Positions 37,025-47,650 of a stretch of 64,000 nt of DNA are shown in pieces. The translations under genes and the position numbers were made by a program. The notes below the pieces were generated by a model that saw only the letters and a list, made by a program, of their open reading frames with translations, ran no database searches and was not told the origin of the DNA. Within the stretch, counting starts at the first letter, position 1; each line of letters starts with the position of its first letter. Source of the DNA: Phlegmacium glaucopus (lineage: Eukaryota > Basidiomycota > Agaricomycetes > Agaricales > Cortinariaceae). The stretch spans positions 90,062-154,061 of the forward strand of contig MU130364.1 of the NCBI GenBank assembly GCA_015039465.1, given 5' to 3'.

Positions 37025-37375
37025 GAGGTCTTTGCTGTGATCCACCAGATCTGATCAGATCTGAGCAGATTTGGCAGGCATTCTGAGCAGATCTGCTCAG
37101 ATGGTCAGATCTGAGCAGAATGGAAACTATATACCTCCCTAACCTTAATAAAACCCTAACCAAACCTTAACCCAAACCTTAACCAAACCTTAACCAAACC
37201 TTAACCAAACCTTAACAAAAGTAGCTGGTAGGTCTCTATTTTCTCAGATCCACTTGGATCCACTCAGAATCCAAGCAGAATCTGAGCAGAATCTGAGCAG
37301 AACTGAGCAGAACTGGTCAGATATAACAATTCTGATCAGATCTGATCAGATCTGGTGGGGGACAGAAAAGTACTG
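37025..37375. mobile_element. 351-bp non-autonomous hAT-like element with TCTGATCAGA subterminal repeats
   Basis: Flanked by the perfect 8-base duplication CCTGGATG (37017-37024 and 37376-37383). The ends are imperfect inverted repeats (gaggtctttgctgtgatccacc against cagtacttttctgtccccc) leading into CCACCAGATCTGATCAG on both sides. Multiple tctgatcaga/gatctgagcag palindromes fill the subterminal regions. No ORF of transposase type is present. An 8-base duplication points to hAT. Confidence 0.75.
37141..37216 (+). repeat. 11-bp minisatellite (ccttaaccaaa)n
   Basis: About six units of an 11-base motif, cctaaccaaa/ccttaaccaaa, inside the small hAT-like element. It superficially resembles telomere repeats, but the unit is not TTAGGG. 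Confidence 0.8.
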
Positions 37376-37649
37376 CCTGGATGAACTGATTGAAATGGTA
37401 CAGTATAATGATGTTGCATCAGGAAAAACCTCAATTGCTGATTTGTGGGAATAAGTTTGGATCAGCCTTGGTAAGTAGGGAGCAAGCTAATTTTGACTGA
37501 CCTACCAAAATCAGCTGGAGTCAGTGGTGCATCAGCCAGTGGTCAGCAGGCTGGTCACTTATTAGATACTTATACTTGTTTATTATTCACTGATCCTTCG
37601 CACATCCAACTGCATATAGAGATATAGGAAATTGGTCCACAAAAACTAT

Positions 37650-38578
37650 TTAAGAAATATGCGAGTACAAAAATCTATCTGAGAATGAGTTTACATAAAA
37701 GGATGCAGCACTTTCAAGGACATTGCTTGATGACCATGAGACAGGTGCTTGTGGACCAAATTTAGGGAAGAGCTGGATGCTCGAGAGAATGAGAGAAACA
37801 GGGATGATACTTACTGTTAAGTTCAAGAACTCTATTCCATAGTTTCGGATGGAGTAACAGAATGGAGTCACGGAAAGGATAAGGACTTAGCCTCAGCTTA
37901 TGTGCTGTGCTACCCAGAACCTTCATGTCCTAATTTCAGGATAAGAATGGAACGGAACAGAACCGGAAGTTGCAAGGAACTTTTAAGGAAGGACAAGAGA
38001 TGGAAACTAAGTTGATATTTGAACTAAGGAAAACATACAATTTTTGAGTACTTAAATAATAAAAGGAATAGCAACCAAAATATAGAATATAAATATCAGT
38101 GCTCCGTTCTACTCCCAGAAAGGTCCTGCATTCTTGGGTGAATAATCCATGGCAGGTATGCTGACTGATGGTGGGAAGGATGATGACAAAGAATAGTGGT
38201 AGTGGTGAAGAAGTGGTAATGGGTTTGGAGTATAGATGGAGGAGCCAGAATGACACAGAAAAGTCTTGGAGTTGAACATAGGAAGAGTAGTTTGGGATAT
38301 AAGGGAAAGCACTGTATGGAGTAGGGACTACTGGAGACAACTCCAATGGAGCTGGACCAGAGTAACATATGACGGAATGTAACACTTACATGGTGCTCTC
38401 CCCAAGCCATCAAGCGTGAAACCTTGAATAACTTGGAATTTTGATCCTTCTGAGCTTGAGAAAATGTGGTGAACCACTCAATGTAAGCCAAGTGTTTGTG
38501 TGAAAAGTGCCAGCCCGAGCTGGGAACCAGAGGTCAATTGTGTGAGGTGGTAACAAAAAAATGCATCGGACTTGTCCA
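37650..38578 (-). pseudogene. Plavaka-like (CACTA-related) transposase remnant, C-terminal part
   Basis: Read on the minus strand it gives IGQVRCIFLLPPH across the hAT insertion point, then LAYIEWFTTF with a frame change between the two. After intron-like sequence it gives LFPKFGPQAPVSWSSSNVLE and FYVNSFSDRFLY, ending near 37650. These are the hallmark C-terminal blocks of the very common Plavaka-type proteins of mushrooms. The piece is continuous with 42919-43566 once the hAT is removed. Confidence 0.75.
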
Positions 38579-38579
38579 A

Positions 38580-41500
38580 TAGGGCTGCACTCCATAACCG
38601 TACCTCATGGGATACATGGTCCTGTAGTACAGTCACCGTACCTGTGCCGTCAGAGCTCTACGCAGCCATCTATATGGACGGTGGACAGGAAGGACAACAC
38701 CCGTCCAATGCCATCAAATTATGGCCATCAACAGGATTGGATGGGATTGGATGGGATCCAAACATACATCAAACAGCATCAAACAGCATCAAACTCTCTT
38801 ATCTTTTCGTATCAACACACACATGGGGTATCTACTGGGTCAGCCTTCACCACTTTTTTGAAATGTAAGTTTTCATGCTCTAAAGACGATGTAGATACCA
38901 TTTTTAATACCTTTTCAGCCACAGATTTGTTATATTGGGTGAAATGCATCATTTTTGATTATGTTTCAAGGCAAGTGACTGTGCGCTAGTAATTATTCAT
39001 TTACCTTTACCGTGGATCTCATAGATGTGATACCAACACAGGGGTATTCACAGTGAGGTTGAGACAGGATATAATGCTCATGGAAACAACTCAAAGCAAT
39101 GACACCCATAAATCAAGCCCACAATCATTATCTTGGTATGGCAGATCAGCCTGCTCTAGGACCAGATGGCCAATTGCTTCACGCATCAAAAATCATGTGG
39201 TATAACGATCCAGACAATGCCCATCCAATTCAACCAACCTCTGATGCACAACATGGTAATTATTTTTAATTCATTGGTCAATTCTCAGTGATTTATTTAT
39301 CATACAGGTCATGGCGTCCGAAGTTCAGCACACATCACCACAGGTAGTGCATGACTGGCTGCAGCTATTGCTGCAGAGAAGCTCAATGAATTTGGTAATA
39401 TTGTTTAATCACACTGCCATTGTGCCAGTGCTGGTCAACCCTGTAACTCCCATGCTGCTCCTAAGCACAAGCGAATGGCTATGGATGATCCTGCTACCCA
39501 CACAGATGACAACAACTTCACCACTTCTTCTGCTGACTCTTCCAGTGATGATGGATTGGACAACGATGGTGACCCCAATATCATGGAAATCAGTAATGAA
39601 GAGGTATGAATCTATTATGTATACTACAGCTCAGATGTTGATATTTTGCAGATAGCTGATATGCTTCCATTGAAGACGGTACCAGAGGTCAACAACAGGA
39701 GGAAACAGACACACACACTGAAGCCAAAAGCCAAAGTGATGGCTACTGCCCCACCAAAGAAAAAAGCAAGAGTGCGTTCTGTCAAGGTTGAGGAGATAGA
39801 GGATCAGGATAGCACATGCAACATTGCTGTGAGGAATAGCACCATCTCTCCAACACACTCATTCCATATCCCAGATACAAAAAAGGTGAGTCATGTATTA
39901 GAATGTGGATATTTTCATTGAATCAAGTTTTCAGAAGGGCACTGGCCAAAACTCAAAGAAAAGCCCCATTTATTTATTCTATGAAATTGTCACCAATGGG
40001 CCAGACGGTACTCCAGGAGATGATGGCGATGTTCACTACTGTTGCCTTCATGGTACTCATAAGGTCTGTATGATCAAAAGGTCAATGAGAAGTAATTTAA
40101 ATGGTATGTTTCCCTTTTTTTCTCATTACTCCCATCACATCCCTCAATGCTTTCTTAGGTCTTATGAACAATCTCCGCATCCACGTCAAGCCCATGTATC
40201 AACTTTATTACATACTCAAGGATTGTGAGGAGCCTCCAACATCTGATGAGATTGCCATCGCCTTGGGAAAAAAGCAGCTGGATGGACATGCTGAAGCTGA
40301 ATACTTAAAGAAGCTTGAAAAATCATTGGAAAACATCAAGAAGGCCTTTGAAGATCAATGAGCGCAGGCGGCAGTATGTGACACTGGAAATATCTTTTCA
40401 ACATGTGGATCTCATTGTTTTGTTGACAGGGGCCATGGGACCAGGAAAGGTTTGAACAATGCCTGGTGGAATGGATCATCGCATGCGACCAACCTTTTGA
40501 TGAGGTTGAAAAACCTGAGTTTGTTGCAATGATGAACTTCACCCATCACACTGGTGGTCCATTGAAGATTCCACAATGTAATGCAATCAAGCAGCGTGTG
40601 ATGAAAATGGGTGAGCAAACAATTGAGGGCATTCAGCAAATGTTCTTGGTATAGTTATCTCATCATTATCACCTTGCCGTCTCATCTAATTAATGATGAG
40701 AACAGAACCTTGAAGGAAAAGTTAGCCTGTCACTTGATGCATGGATGTCAAGCAACCAGTATTCTTTCTTAGCCATAGTTGCACACTATGTGACCAACGA
40801 TGGGCAACTTGGTTTGTTCTTCACTCAAATATAACTATATATTTATGTTTTATTTTGCAGAGGAGCTTCTAATTGACTTCCAAGAACTCATTGGGCAGCA
40901 TTCATGGGAGAATATGGCAGAGGCAGTTTGGGCAACCATGGAGTTATATGGCCTCGTTGGGAGGGCAAGTCTTCTTTTGTTGATCAACCGTGCTTGCTAA
41001 GTTAGTGATAGGTGATTGCGATTGTAATGGACAATGCAAGCAACAATAACATGCTAATGACCTCACTTGAAGGATGGTGTGAAGAATGGGGGATTTCATT
41101 TTCAGCACAAGATGCTTGCATGCACTGCATGCCTCATACCGTCCATCTAGCAGCTATCAAGGTAATTTAAATGTCTATTCCTCAATTAACAGTATTAAAT
41201 CATCAACTGTCCAGCTCCTCAAAGGAATTGATGCAATATCAAAGGCCAATGGCAGGAAGGCTGCTACTCGTGGTAGCAACTATCAAGACATTGTCACAAT
41301 CCCTCTCACATGTGAACATAATAGTGCTCTGGCTGACAATGAGCCGGATGGAGATGGTGTAGTAGGAATGGATCTAGACATTGATGTTGAAGTTGCTGAT
41401 AGTATGCTCTCCAGGATCAAAAATGGTAAGTAATCTACAATTCTTAAGTTTACATTCCATTTAGTAATTCAGATTAAATTTAAACAGCTTTGGAAGATTA

Positions 41501-42910
41501 TTAAAAGTGTCTGTTCAAGCCCTCAACGCCGCCAATCTTGGGCTTGTGAAATTCTGTTTGTCCAAGGAAGTGGGAGTTCAGATGATTGCAGTGTGCCACT
41601 GATGCTGATTCTCGATGTGAGAACCCGGTGGGCTTCAACCCATCAAATGCTCTGTGCGTACACTGTCACACTCCTTTTTACATCTTCAGCGTATCTAGTA
41701 CAGGACAAGCACTTGACTACCACAATACAATTGACTCATTTGTTTCAAGACATAAGGACCTCCATTCATTTGAACTCAGTAAAACCGACTGGGAGTCCAT
41801 TAGGTTGATGGCATCATGGCTCAAATCTTTCTGCACTGCAACAACAGAGATGTCTACTACAAAAATACCAATGCTTTCAACCACACATGCAATATTTCGA
41901 GGACTACAAGATGAAATCAAAACTATTCTTTGCAATCTTCCAGATTCAGTGTCACCAAATATTAAAGTAGGACTCACAGATGCACACCACAAGCTCAGTG
42001 ATTACTACTACCAGTACAATGTGTCTCCCTTCTACACATGGGCTGTCTGTATGTGCCTAATTGTCTGTATGATCAATTATTTACTGATTTGAATGATAAT
42101 AGTGCTTGACCCTCAGATATCATACGAGGGCATGAAGATAGATTACGCAGATGACCCAGCACTTTCTGAGCATCTCAATCAATCAAAATCAAATCTCTTT
42201 GACTATTTCTGTGACAATTATGCACATGTAGTCATTTCTACACCACCATCAGCCCCTTCCCCATCCACTCAAACATGATCTACTGTGGGTTCCCCTCAAA
42301 AATCTTTCACAGCTTGGTATCGCAGGAAAGAGAAGCCATCTATCAATGAACTCGAGGAATATTTCAAACTTCCTGCTGAAGATTTTGACGTATGCAATCC
42401 AATTCACTGGTGGATGGGTCAACAAGCTCAGTTCCCAAACTTGTTTTGCCTTGCTCATGACATCTTATGTATTCCCGGTGAGTTATTCCAGTGCATTTGT
42501 GAAAATTTAACATCTCAATGGTCATCTTCACACCCAGGTTCTGCTGTTGCCGTTGAGTGGATCTTTTCAGGTGGTCGGGACACCATTTCTCTCCACCGTG
42601 CAAGCCTTAATGCTGATACAATCTAGAGTTTAATGCTTGTTAAGAAGCAGTTACACCTGGCTCGCACAAAGGCTAATGCAGCCCTACCTCATTGATACTT
42701 AGATACTCAGTTGGAGTCAGTCCTTAAATGTATGTTTTGTTGTATGCCATCTACCGTACATGACCGTACAATGGCTGTAGCCATACCAGTCCCGTAGCCA
42801 TTGGAGTTCTATTTACCAATGAGTACGGACGGTGGGTGGTTGAGCCGTGCCTGTCTTATGACTGTAAATTGTATGGCCATACCCGTCAGATGGTACAGTG
42901 TGCAGCCCTA
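38580..42910 (+). mobile_element. hAT DNA transposon, full length (4331 bp)
   Basis: The ends are TAGGGCTGCAC at 38580 and its reverse complement ending at 42910, flanked by the perfect 8-base duplication TTGTCCAA (38572-38579 and 42911-42918). It carries a spliced hAT transposase on the plus strand. It is inserted in the last exons of the Plavaka-like gene. Confidence 0.95.
39138..42695 (+). pseudogene. hAT transposase, several exons, with premature stops
   Basis: It starts MADQPALGPDGQLL. It continues through an acidic and a basic (PPKKKARVRS) segment and a zinc-finger-like HYCCLHGTHK region. The catalytic-domain blocks follow: SLSLDAWMSSNQYSFLA, VMDNASNNN with HCMPHTVHLA, and after a 41426-41487 intron the RRQSW...LILDVRTRWAST block. 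The C-terminal hATC dimerisation region is IHWWMGQQAQFPNLFCLAHDIL and AVEWIFSGGRD. In-frame stops occur at 39352 (TGA), 42276 (TGA) and 42624 (TAG). Unusually, all are explained by C-to-T changes. The gene therefore probably no longer makes an active enzyme. Confidence 0.82.
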
Positions 42911-42918
42911 TTGTCCAA

Positions 42919-43566
42919 TGCATAGACCTGAAATTAACATTTAGTTGAGGTTTAAATCAAAGGAGAGAACATGAAAAGTGTACCTTTCAAATCCAAACTG
43001 GAGCCACTGTCAGAGTCCTTAACCTGAACAACGATGGTGTCAAATCGGCCAGGAACAACATTTTTATACTTGTCAAAATGCACTGGATTGGTGTGTATTG
43101 AGTTGACCACAATTTCATCCAGAGGATTTAGGCTGTATACATCATAGCTGATGAATTTTAGATGATGAAAGACTGAAATTTTTGAGAAAGGAATGTGAAT
43201 AGAGGTGGAGGCAGCTTCAACATGGGCTTTCAAGTATTTGGGATGTTGATATTGAGCAACAAAACATGATAAAGCTGGGATAAATTGTGTAGCACTGTAC
43301 TTAGTGTGAATTACCTCAATAGGCACACCTCAATGGGTTGGGTGCTTTGTCATCTGCTGCCTGCATTCAGGGATCAAAGAAGCAAGGGGTTTTTGGACAT
43401 GGAGGGGTGTGTTGAAAGATGTTTCAAGGCGGCGGCAGATGTACTTCTCATGATGCATCACATGTTCCTTTTGGTCAAGCCAACATGTCATTTGTGGGAA
43501 TTCATCCTTGAAGTTAGTCAAAGCATATGCTGATAGAACCCAGGAGACGTCTAGGGATGTAAACAC
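42919..43566 (-). pseudogene. Plavaka-like transposase remnant, central part
   Basis: Two minus-strand reading frames (43566-43330 and 43326-42952). The first reads QMTCWLDQKEHVMHHEKYICRRLE and MTKHPTH. The second reads IEVIHTKYSATQFIPALSCFV, IPFSKISVFHHLKFIS, DVYSLNPLDEIVVNSIH and GRFDTIVVQV, which is the typical Plavaka order. An intron (gtacac...tttcag) leads into the exon that the hAT split. The N-terminal half is missing; sequence to the right is a minisatellite. Confidence 0.75.
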
Positions 43567-43589
43567 ACTATTTTCGCAGTTTCACAACC

Positions 43590-43790
43590 TTCACAGTATA
43601 CTTGCAGATGTTCACAGATACTTGCGGATGCTCACATATCATTGCAGATACTTGCAGATCATTGCAGGTCATTGCAGATCATTGCAGGTCATTGCAGATC
43701 ATTGCAGATCATTGCACATACTCACAGATCATTGCAGAATACTTGCAGATCATTGCAGATACTTGCAGTCATCACCAACATTTGCATTAT
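43590..43790 (+). repeat. minisatellite of (g)atcattgcag / atacttgcag units
   Basis: About 17 units of a 10-12 base motif in tandem, with two alternating variants (atcattgcag and atacttgcag). It abuts the truncated end of the Plavaka-like remnant and may mark the breakpoint. Confidence 0.85.
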
Positions 43791-44289
43791 TATTCACAGT
43801 TACCAGCAGTTCTCACAATCTTTAAACACACTCACTGTTATGGCGACTATAAGCTTGCACTCGTGTTCGGTGCTGGGCCGATAGACCAAGTAACTAGGGA
43901 CTTATGTACAACTGCAATTGTTATCCCAGAGGAAGACTTAGACGTCCAGGTGGTTCTGAGCAAGCTTGGTAGATTAAGACCGTAGAAATACAAAGGTCTA
44001 AACTAGGGGTCATAGCTATGGGTATGGCTCTTTATATACTAGGGGGTTGAGTCAGAGATAAAGGGATGGTCCGTGCTAGGGATACGAGTCGGTACGAGTC
44101 AGAGATAAGGAGAATGGGAGTGATGGATATGTATAGTACAAAGGGAAGTTCAGGGCAAAGGGTAGGTTGGGGAACAGTGGTGTAAAGGGGAAACAATAGG
44201 GGGAAGAGTAATGTACAGTAAAGAAGGGGAGAAAAAGAATAGGGGGCTATGCACGTACCAGACATTCATAACATTAGCCCACTGTTAGC

Positions 44290-44892
44290 TTAAAGATCGT
44301 CCTCAATTTTATTGTTCTTGAAGTATTTGGCTAATTCTTGTTTTTGTTGTTCTTCTTCTTGTTGGTCGAGTCGTAAATTGATTTTGATCTTGTGTTTGGA
44401 AAGGGTAAGAATTTGTGCCATCTTGAGTGCTTGTGCAGCAATATTGATATCCTTCCAGGTCCGAGTGTTGGCTTGATGACTTCCATAACAAGGGTTATAG
44501 ATAACCCAAAGAGAGGCAAATTGTTTAGCAGTGATTCCAGGAAGTTCAATGGCGTTGAATATGTTGGTTCCTCGAATTTTAGATTGTGCTATGGTTTGTC
44601 CATCGGACAAGTTGGCGTCGACGGATGCCAGTCGTTCTGCGAGCCATATGGATTCTCAATCAAAGAAGTATCAGTGGACTCTAAAGTGGATATGTTCTGT
44701 TTGGAAGAAAAGGTGACCGCCTGTGATATGGAGCATAGGGGGAAGTTGACCAGGTCGAAAGATGGGAATTCCATTGTTGGGTGTGATGTCTTCGACATAG
44801 TCGTGAAATTGATCGATGTCGTCATTCATAGCAGTAGCAGTGTTGAAGTTCATATTAGCAGAAGTGATGTGAGCGGCAGGTGCGAGAGCCAT
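44290..44892 (-). pseudogene. BTB/POZ protein pseudogene with two TGA stops
   Basis: Read from ATG at 44892, the frame gives MALAPAAHITSANMN, then GGHLFFQTEHIHFRVH and, past TGA codons at 44671-44673 and 44656-44658, ESIWLAERL...NAIELPGITAKQFASLWVIYNP. This matches the basidiomycete BTB pattern (LxFxVHRxFFxRES; FxxFLxVxYNP). Both stops fall where the family has Arg, consistent with CGA to TGA. A Gln/Glu/Lys-rich tail ends at 44290. It is unrelated in detail to the BTB gene at 21.5 kb. Confidence 0.65.
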
Positions 44893-45171
44893 AGTGTAGA
44901 AGAGATGATAGGGAAATGAAAGGGATAAATCGCGAGTTCTTATAAGGAGAAATAGAGTCAGAGATAGAGGGGAGTCATAGATGTGGGAAGGAGTATTCTT
45001 AGTATATGACTCAATGTTCTCCAGTAAAGTTACCGTCTTCATCTCTGTCAACGTTGTAGAATCCAGTTCCGTAGATGTCGGGGTCAGAGTCTTCTTCTTT
45101 TTTGACTTTAGATTTGCATTGGCAAGTATTACCATCTGTTTGTCCGCGGTATCGCGCACCAATACTGATTG

Positions 45172-46599
45172 GTAGCGTGAGAAGAAAGCTTAAAAGTCGC
45201 CATCATGAAAATAAGCGGACTTCAAATTCACTTACCTATTTTGGAAGCAGCCCTGAATCGTGTTCCTGGTCAACAAAATCATTCGTTCAACGATAACATC
45301 CCCATCGCTCATCATACTCTCAATGTCTCACACTATGCTCTCCATTGTTTTCACTATCGACATGCTCCTAAGCATATACCATCCATTCGTTCCTTGGCTA
45401 GTGATCCAGCAAAGCGATCAATCTACTATTCGCATCGGTCATCGGCTCGCGTTTGATCGTATTCTTGGTCCATCATTTCAAGAACGGCCCCTTTATGGAC
45501 GCATCAACTACATCTCCCATTATGTACAAGGCTTTGTCATTGTTGTTGTGGCTATGGACCCACAAGTCTTCCCCTCAGCCATCTATCTTGCCATCCCTCG
45601 CTCCTGGATCTCACTCAGTCCCGAGGTCTTTACAGTGCCCCACGGTTTCCGCTCGGAATCAGTCCGCTATCCTCACTCATCTAACTCTTATCTTATCATT
45701 CACTGCCAAAACCATCATTCACGCGGTACCTGAAGCCTTCCCACCCTCTTTATGACAATTTAGGAAGTCCAGGAGGATCACGACTAAGCAGGAATTGCAG
45801 ATGAATCAGCAGCAGAGGATTATTCTTGCAGTGTGTCAAGTGTTATCAAGGCTGCGCGACATGGGATCATGGGCAAGTAGTGTTTTCTCGGGAACAAGGC
45901 TGCGCCTTTCAAGTGTTGACTCAGGACCTTTCACATTTTTGACATGACCACACGCCTATGGAGTCGATATATTTTTGCTATTGGACTATGTACACTGCCT
46001 TCTCTTCTTTTCTCTCGCACTTTGACACTTTACAGATTTTTTTATTGTTCCTTCTTCTTTTCCATTGTTCTTTTCTTCTCGCAGCTGTCCTCTCTTTATC
46101 TTTCTTCCTTTGACAGCGCGTACTTTGTTTCTTTTTATTGTTTTACATAGCCTCATCCTTAGGGTATAAATACTGCTCTTTTGTACCAGGATAGGTAGTT
46201 CAGTTCAATTCATTCTTACCCCCCACTTTCATCATCTCAGTGGAATTCCAGTGAATTCCTCCCTTAAGTTCGCTTTTTCAGTCCTTAACTGTCAATCTAT
46301 CCCCACTGCCAATTGCTATAGTCTTGCTGAAGACTTCCTCTTATTCCTCCTCATCCTCTTCCTTAATCCCTCCAAGTTCGCTTTTTCAGTCCCTTACTGT
46401 CAACCTTCTGTCAACTGCTATAGTCTTACTGAAGACTCTTCCTCATTCATCCTCATCCTCCTCTTCTCTATTCTCACCCCCTACCTCTGTGTGATACAAG
46501 TCAAGGTTATACCTTCCCTAAACGAACAACAGGGAGTCTCTTGACCTAAGGTCTGGTCCACTGCTCTCTGGTTGGTGTTATATAGCAACACAAACAACG
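45172..46599 (-). repeat. 1.4 kb LTR-like repeat, copy 1
   Basis: Read on the minus strand it begins TGTTTGTGTTGCTATATAAC, directly after the stop of the zinc-knuckle ORF (46604), and ends near GCTACCAATCA. The same sequence is present in opposite orientation at ~55090-56557 and, cut by the gap, at ~51605-52200. TG...CA ends and its position right after a retroelement ORF suggest an LTR, but no matching 5' LTR or target duplication was found. It contains a TATA-like ggtataaatac on the plus strand near 46165. Confidence 0.6.
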
Positions 46600-46603
46600 A
46601 TTT

Positions 46604-47650
46604 TTAGCGGCACCAAGCAACGTGGTCGTAGAAGAGAGGGAGTCGACAACTGGGGCATTGTTCTGGCTCTTGTTGTCGTCGTTTGGGGAGAGGGGCTCTG
46701 TCTGCTTCTCTGTTCTTGGGGCAAGTGCTAGGCCAATGTCCAGGAGCAACTCGTTTACAGGAGGGGCATTTGTAAGCTCCACATTCTTGTTTGCGATGTC
46801 CAAGAGTTCCACATTGAAAACATTTGGGTTGACTAGTGGGTGCTCGTGTTGTATATGGGATAGATCATATGAGAGGGATGTTGGCTTTGGATGGTTGTTG
46901 GGTAAGTGGTTGAGGGCGGATATGAGTTCCAGTCTCTTCAGAAGGATTACTAAGGGAAATATTGTTCAGGAACATAGCAGGAGAGTTAGGGGGAGCAGGG
47001 ATCCAAAGGTTGACAGTTGGGATTGTTAAAGCCAAGGTCTGTTCAATTCATTTACTAAGTCCATTGATTTCGAGGCAAGGGATAAGTTGTCGAATATTGT
47101 GTTCTTGAGTTGCATTTGTTTGTCGTAGTTCTTGTGCCATTTTGATAAGGCCTTCGGCCATCTTTTCTAGGGTATTAGCTTGAGGGAGTACCAGTCGATG
47201 GTGGCAGTAGGTGATGTCGAATGTTTTGAAATCGGAGTCATGGGTCCAATCTCGAAGGTGGTCTTGTACGTAGGTTCGGTAATGGGAATATGTGGGGAAT
47301 TGAGAGTCAAATATTTGGGTGATGTCTTGGATTCTAAATTGTTGATTGGTGGTAGTAGAACTTGTAGGGGAAGATGGGGGGAGTGGGAATTGCGTAGCAA
47401 GGAATGTGGTGTGGACATTGAGAGGTTCGTTCTCGAGAATAGTAGCAAGAGAGGCAGTAGTACTAAGAGTAGAGGTAGATGAAGGGGTTGTTGACGAGGG
47501 AGTCATGGAGGGAGCGGTCAGAGGGGGGATATTTTCTTTGTTGTGGTCACTGTAGTCGGTGTCAATCTTTGTAGGCTTGGAGGAGTTCTTGTGCATTGGT
47601 GACATTTTGTTCGGGTTCCCAGGTTTTCTGCAGTTGAGTATCCTTTCCAT
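46604..47650 (-). CDS. gypsy extra ORF after pol: coiled/gag-like protein with zinc knuckles (broken)
   Basis: From ~47625 the minus strand reads MSPMHKNSSKP...DHNKENIPPLTAPSM, 200 codons open to 47048, overlapping the end of pol in another frame. After a break a second stretch (46840-46604) reads CFQCGTLGHRKQEC and KCPSCKRVAPGHW, then a CPSC...DHVAWC pair. These are CCHC/CCCC zinc knuckles, followed by a stop at the LTR-like border. The arrangement (Ser/Pro/Thr-rich linker, coiled region, zinc knuckles) is gag-like but lies 3' of pol. Whether it is a separate gag or a third ORF is not clear. Confidence 0.6.

Noticed and set aside
37141..37216. Internal telomere remnant
   Set aside because: The unit is ccttaaccaaa, not the fungal TTAGGG repeat, and it lies inside a small transposable element.
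43590..43790. CRISPR-like array
   Set aside because: The units are 10-12 bases with no spacers, in a eukaryotic genome; this is a minisatellite.
45260..45755. Plus-strand ORFs and the matching minus ORF at 55981-56397
   Set aside because: They lie in the 1.4 kb LTR-like repeat. The two copies keep partial similarity because the DNA is repeated, and no domain is visible.
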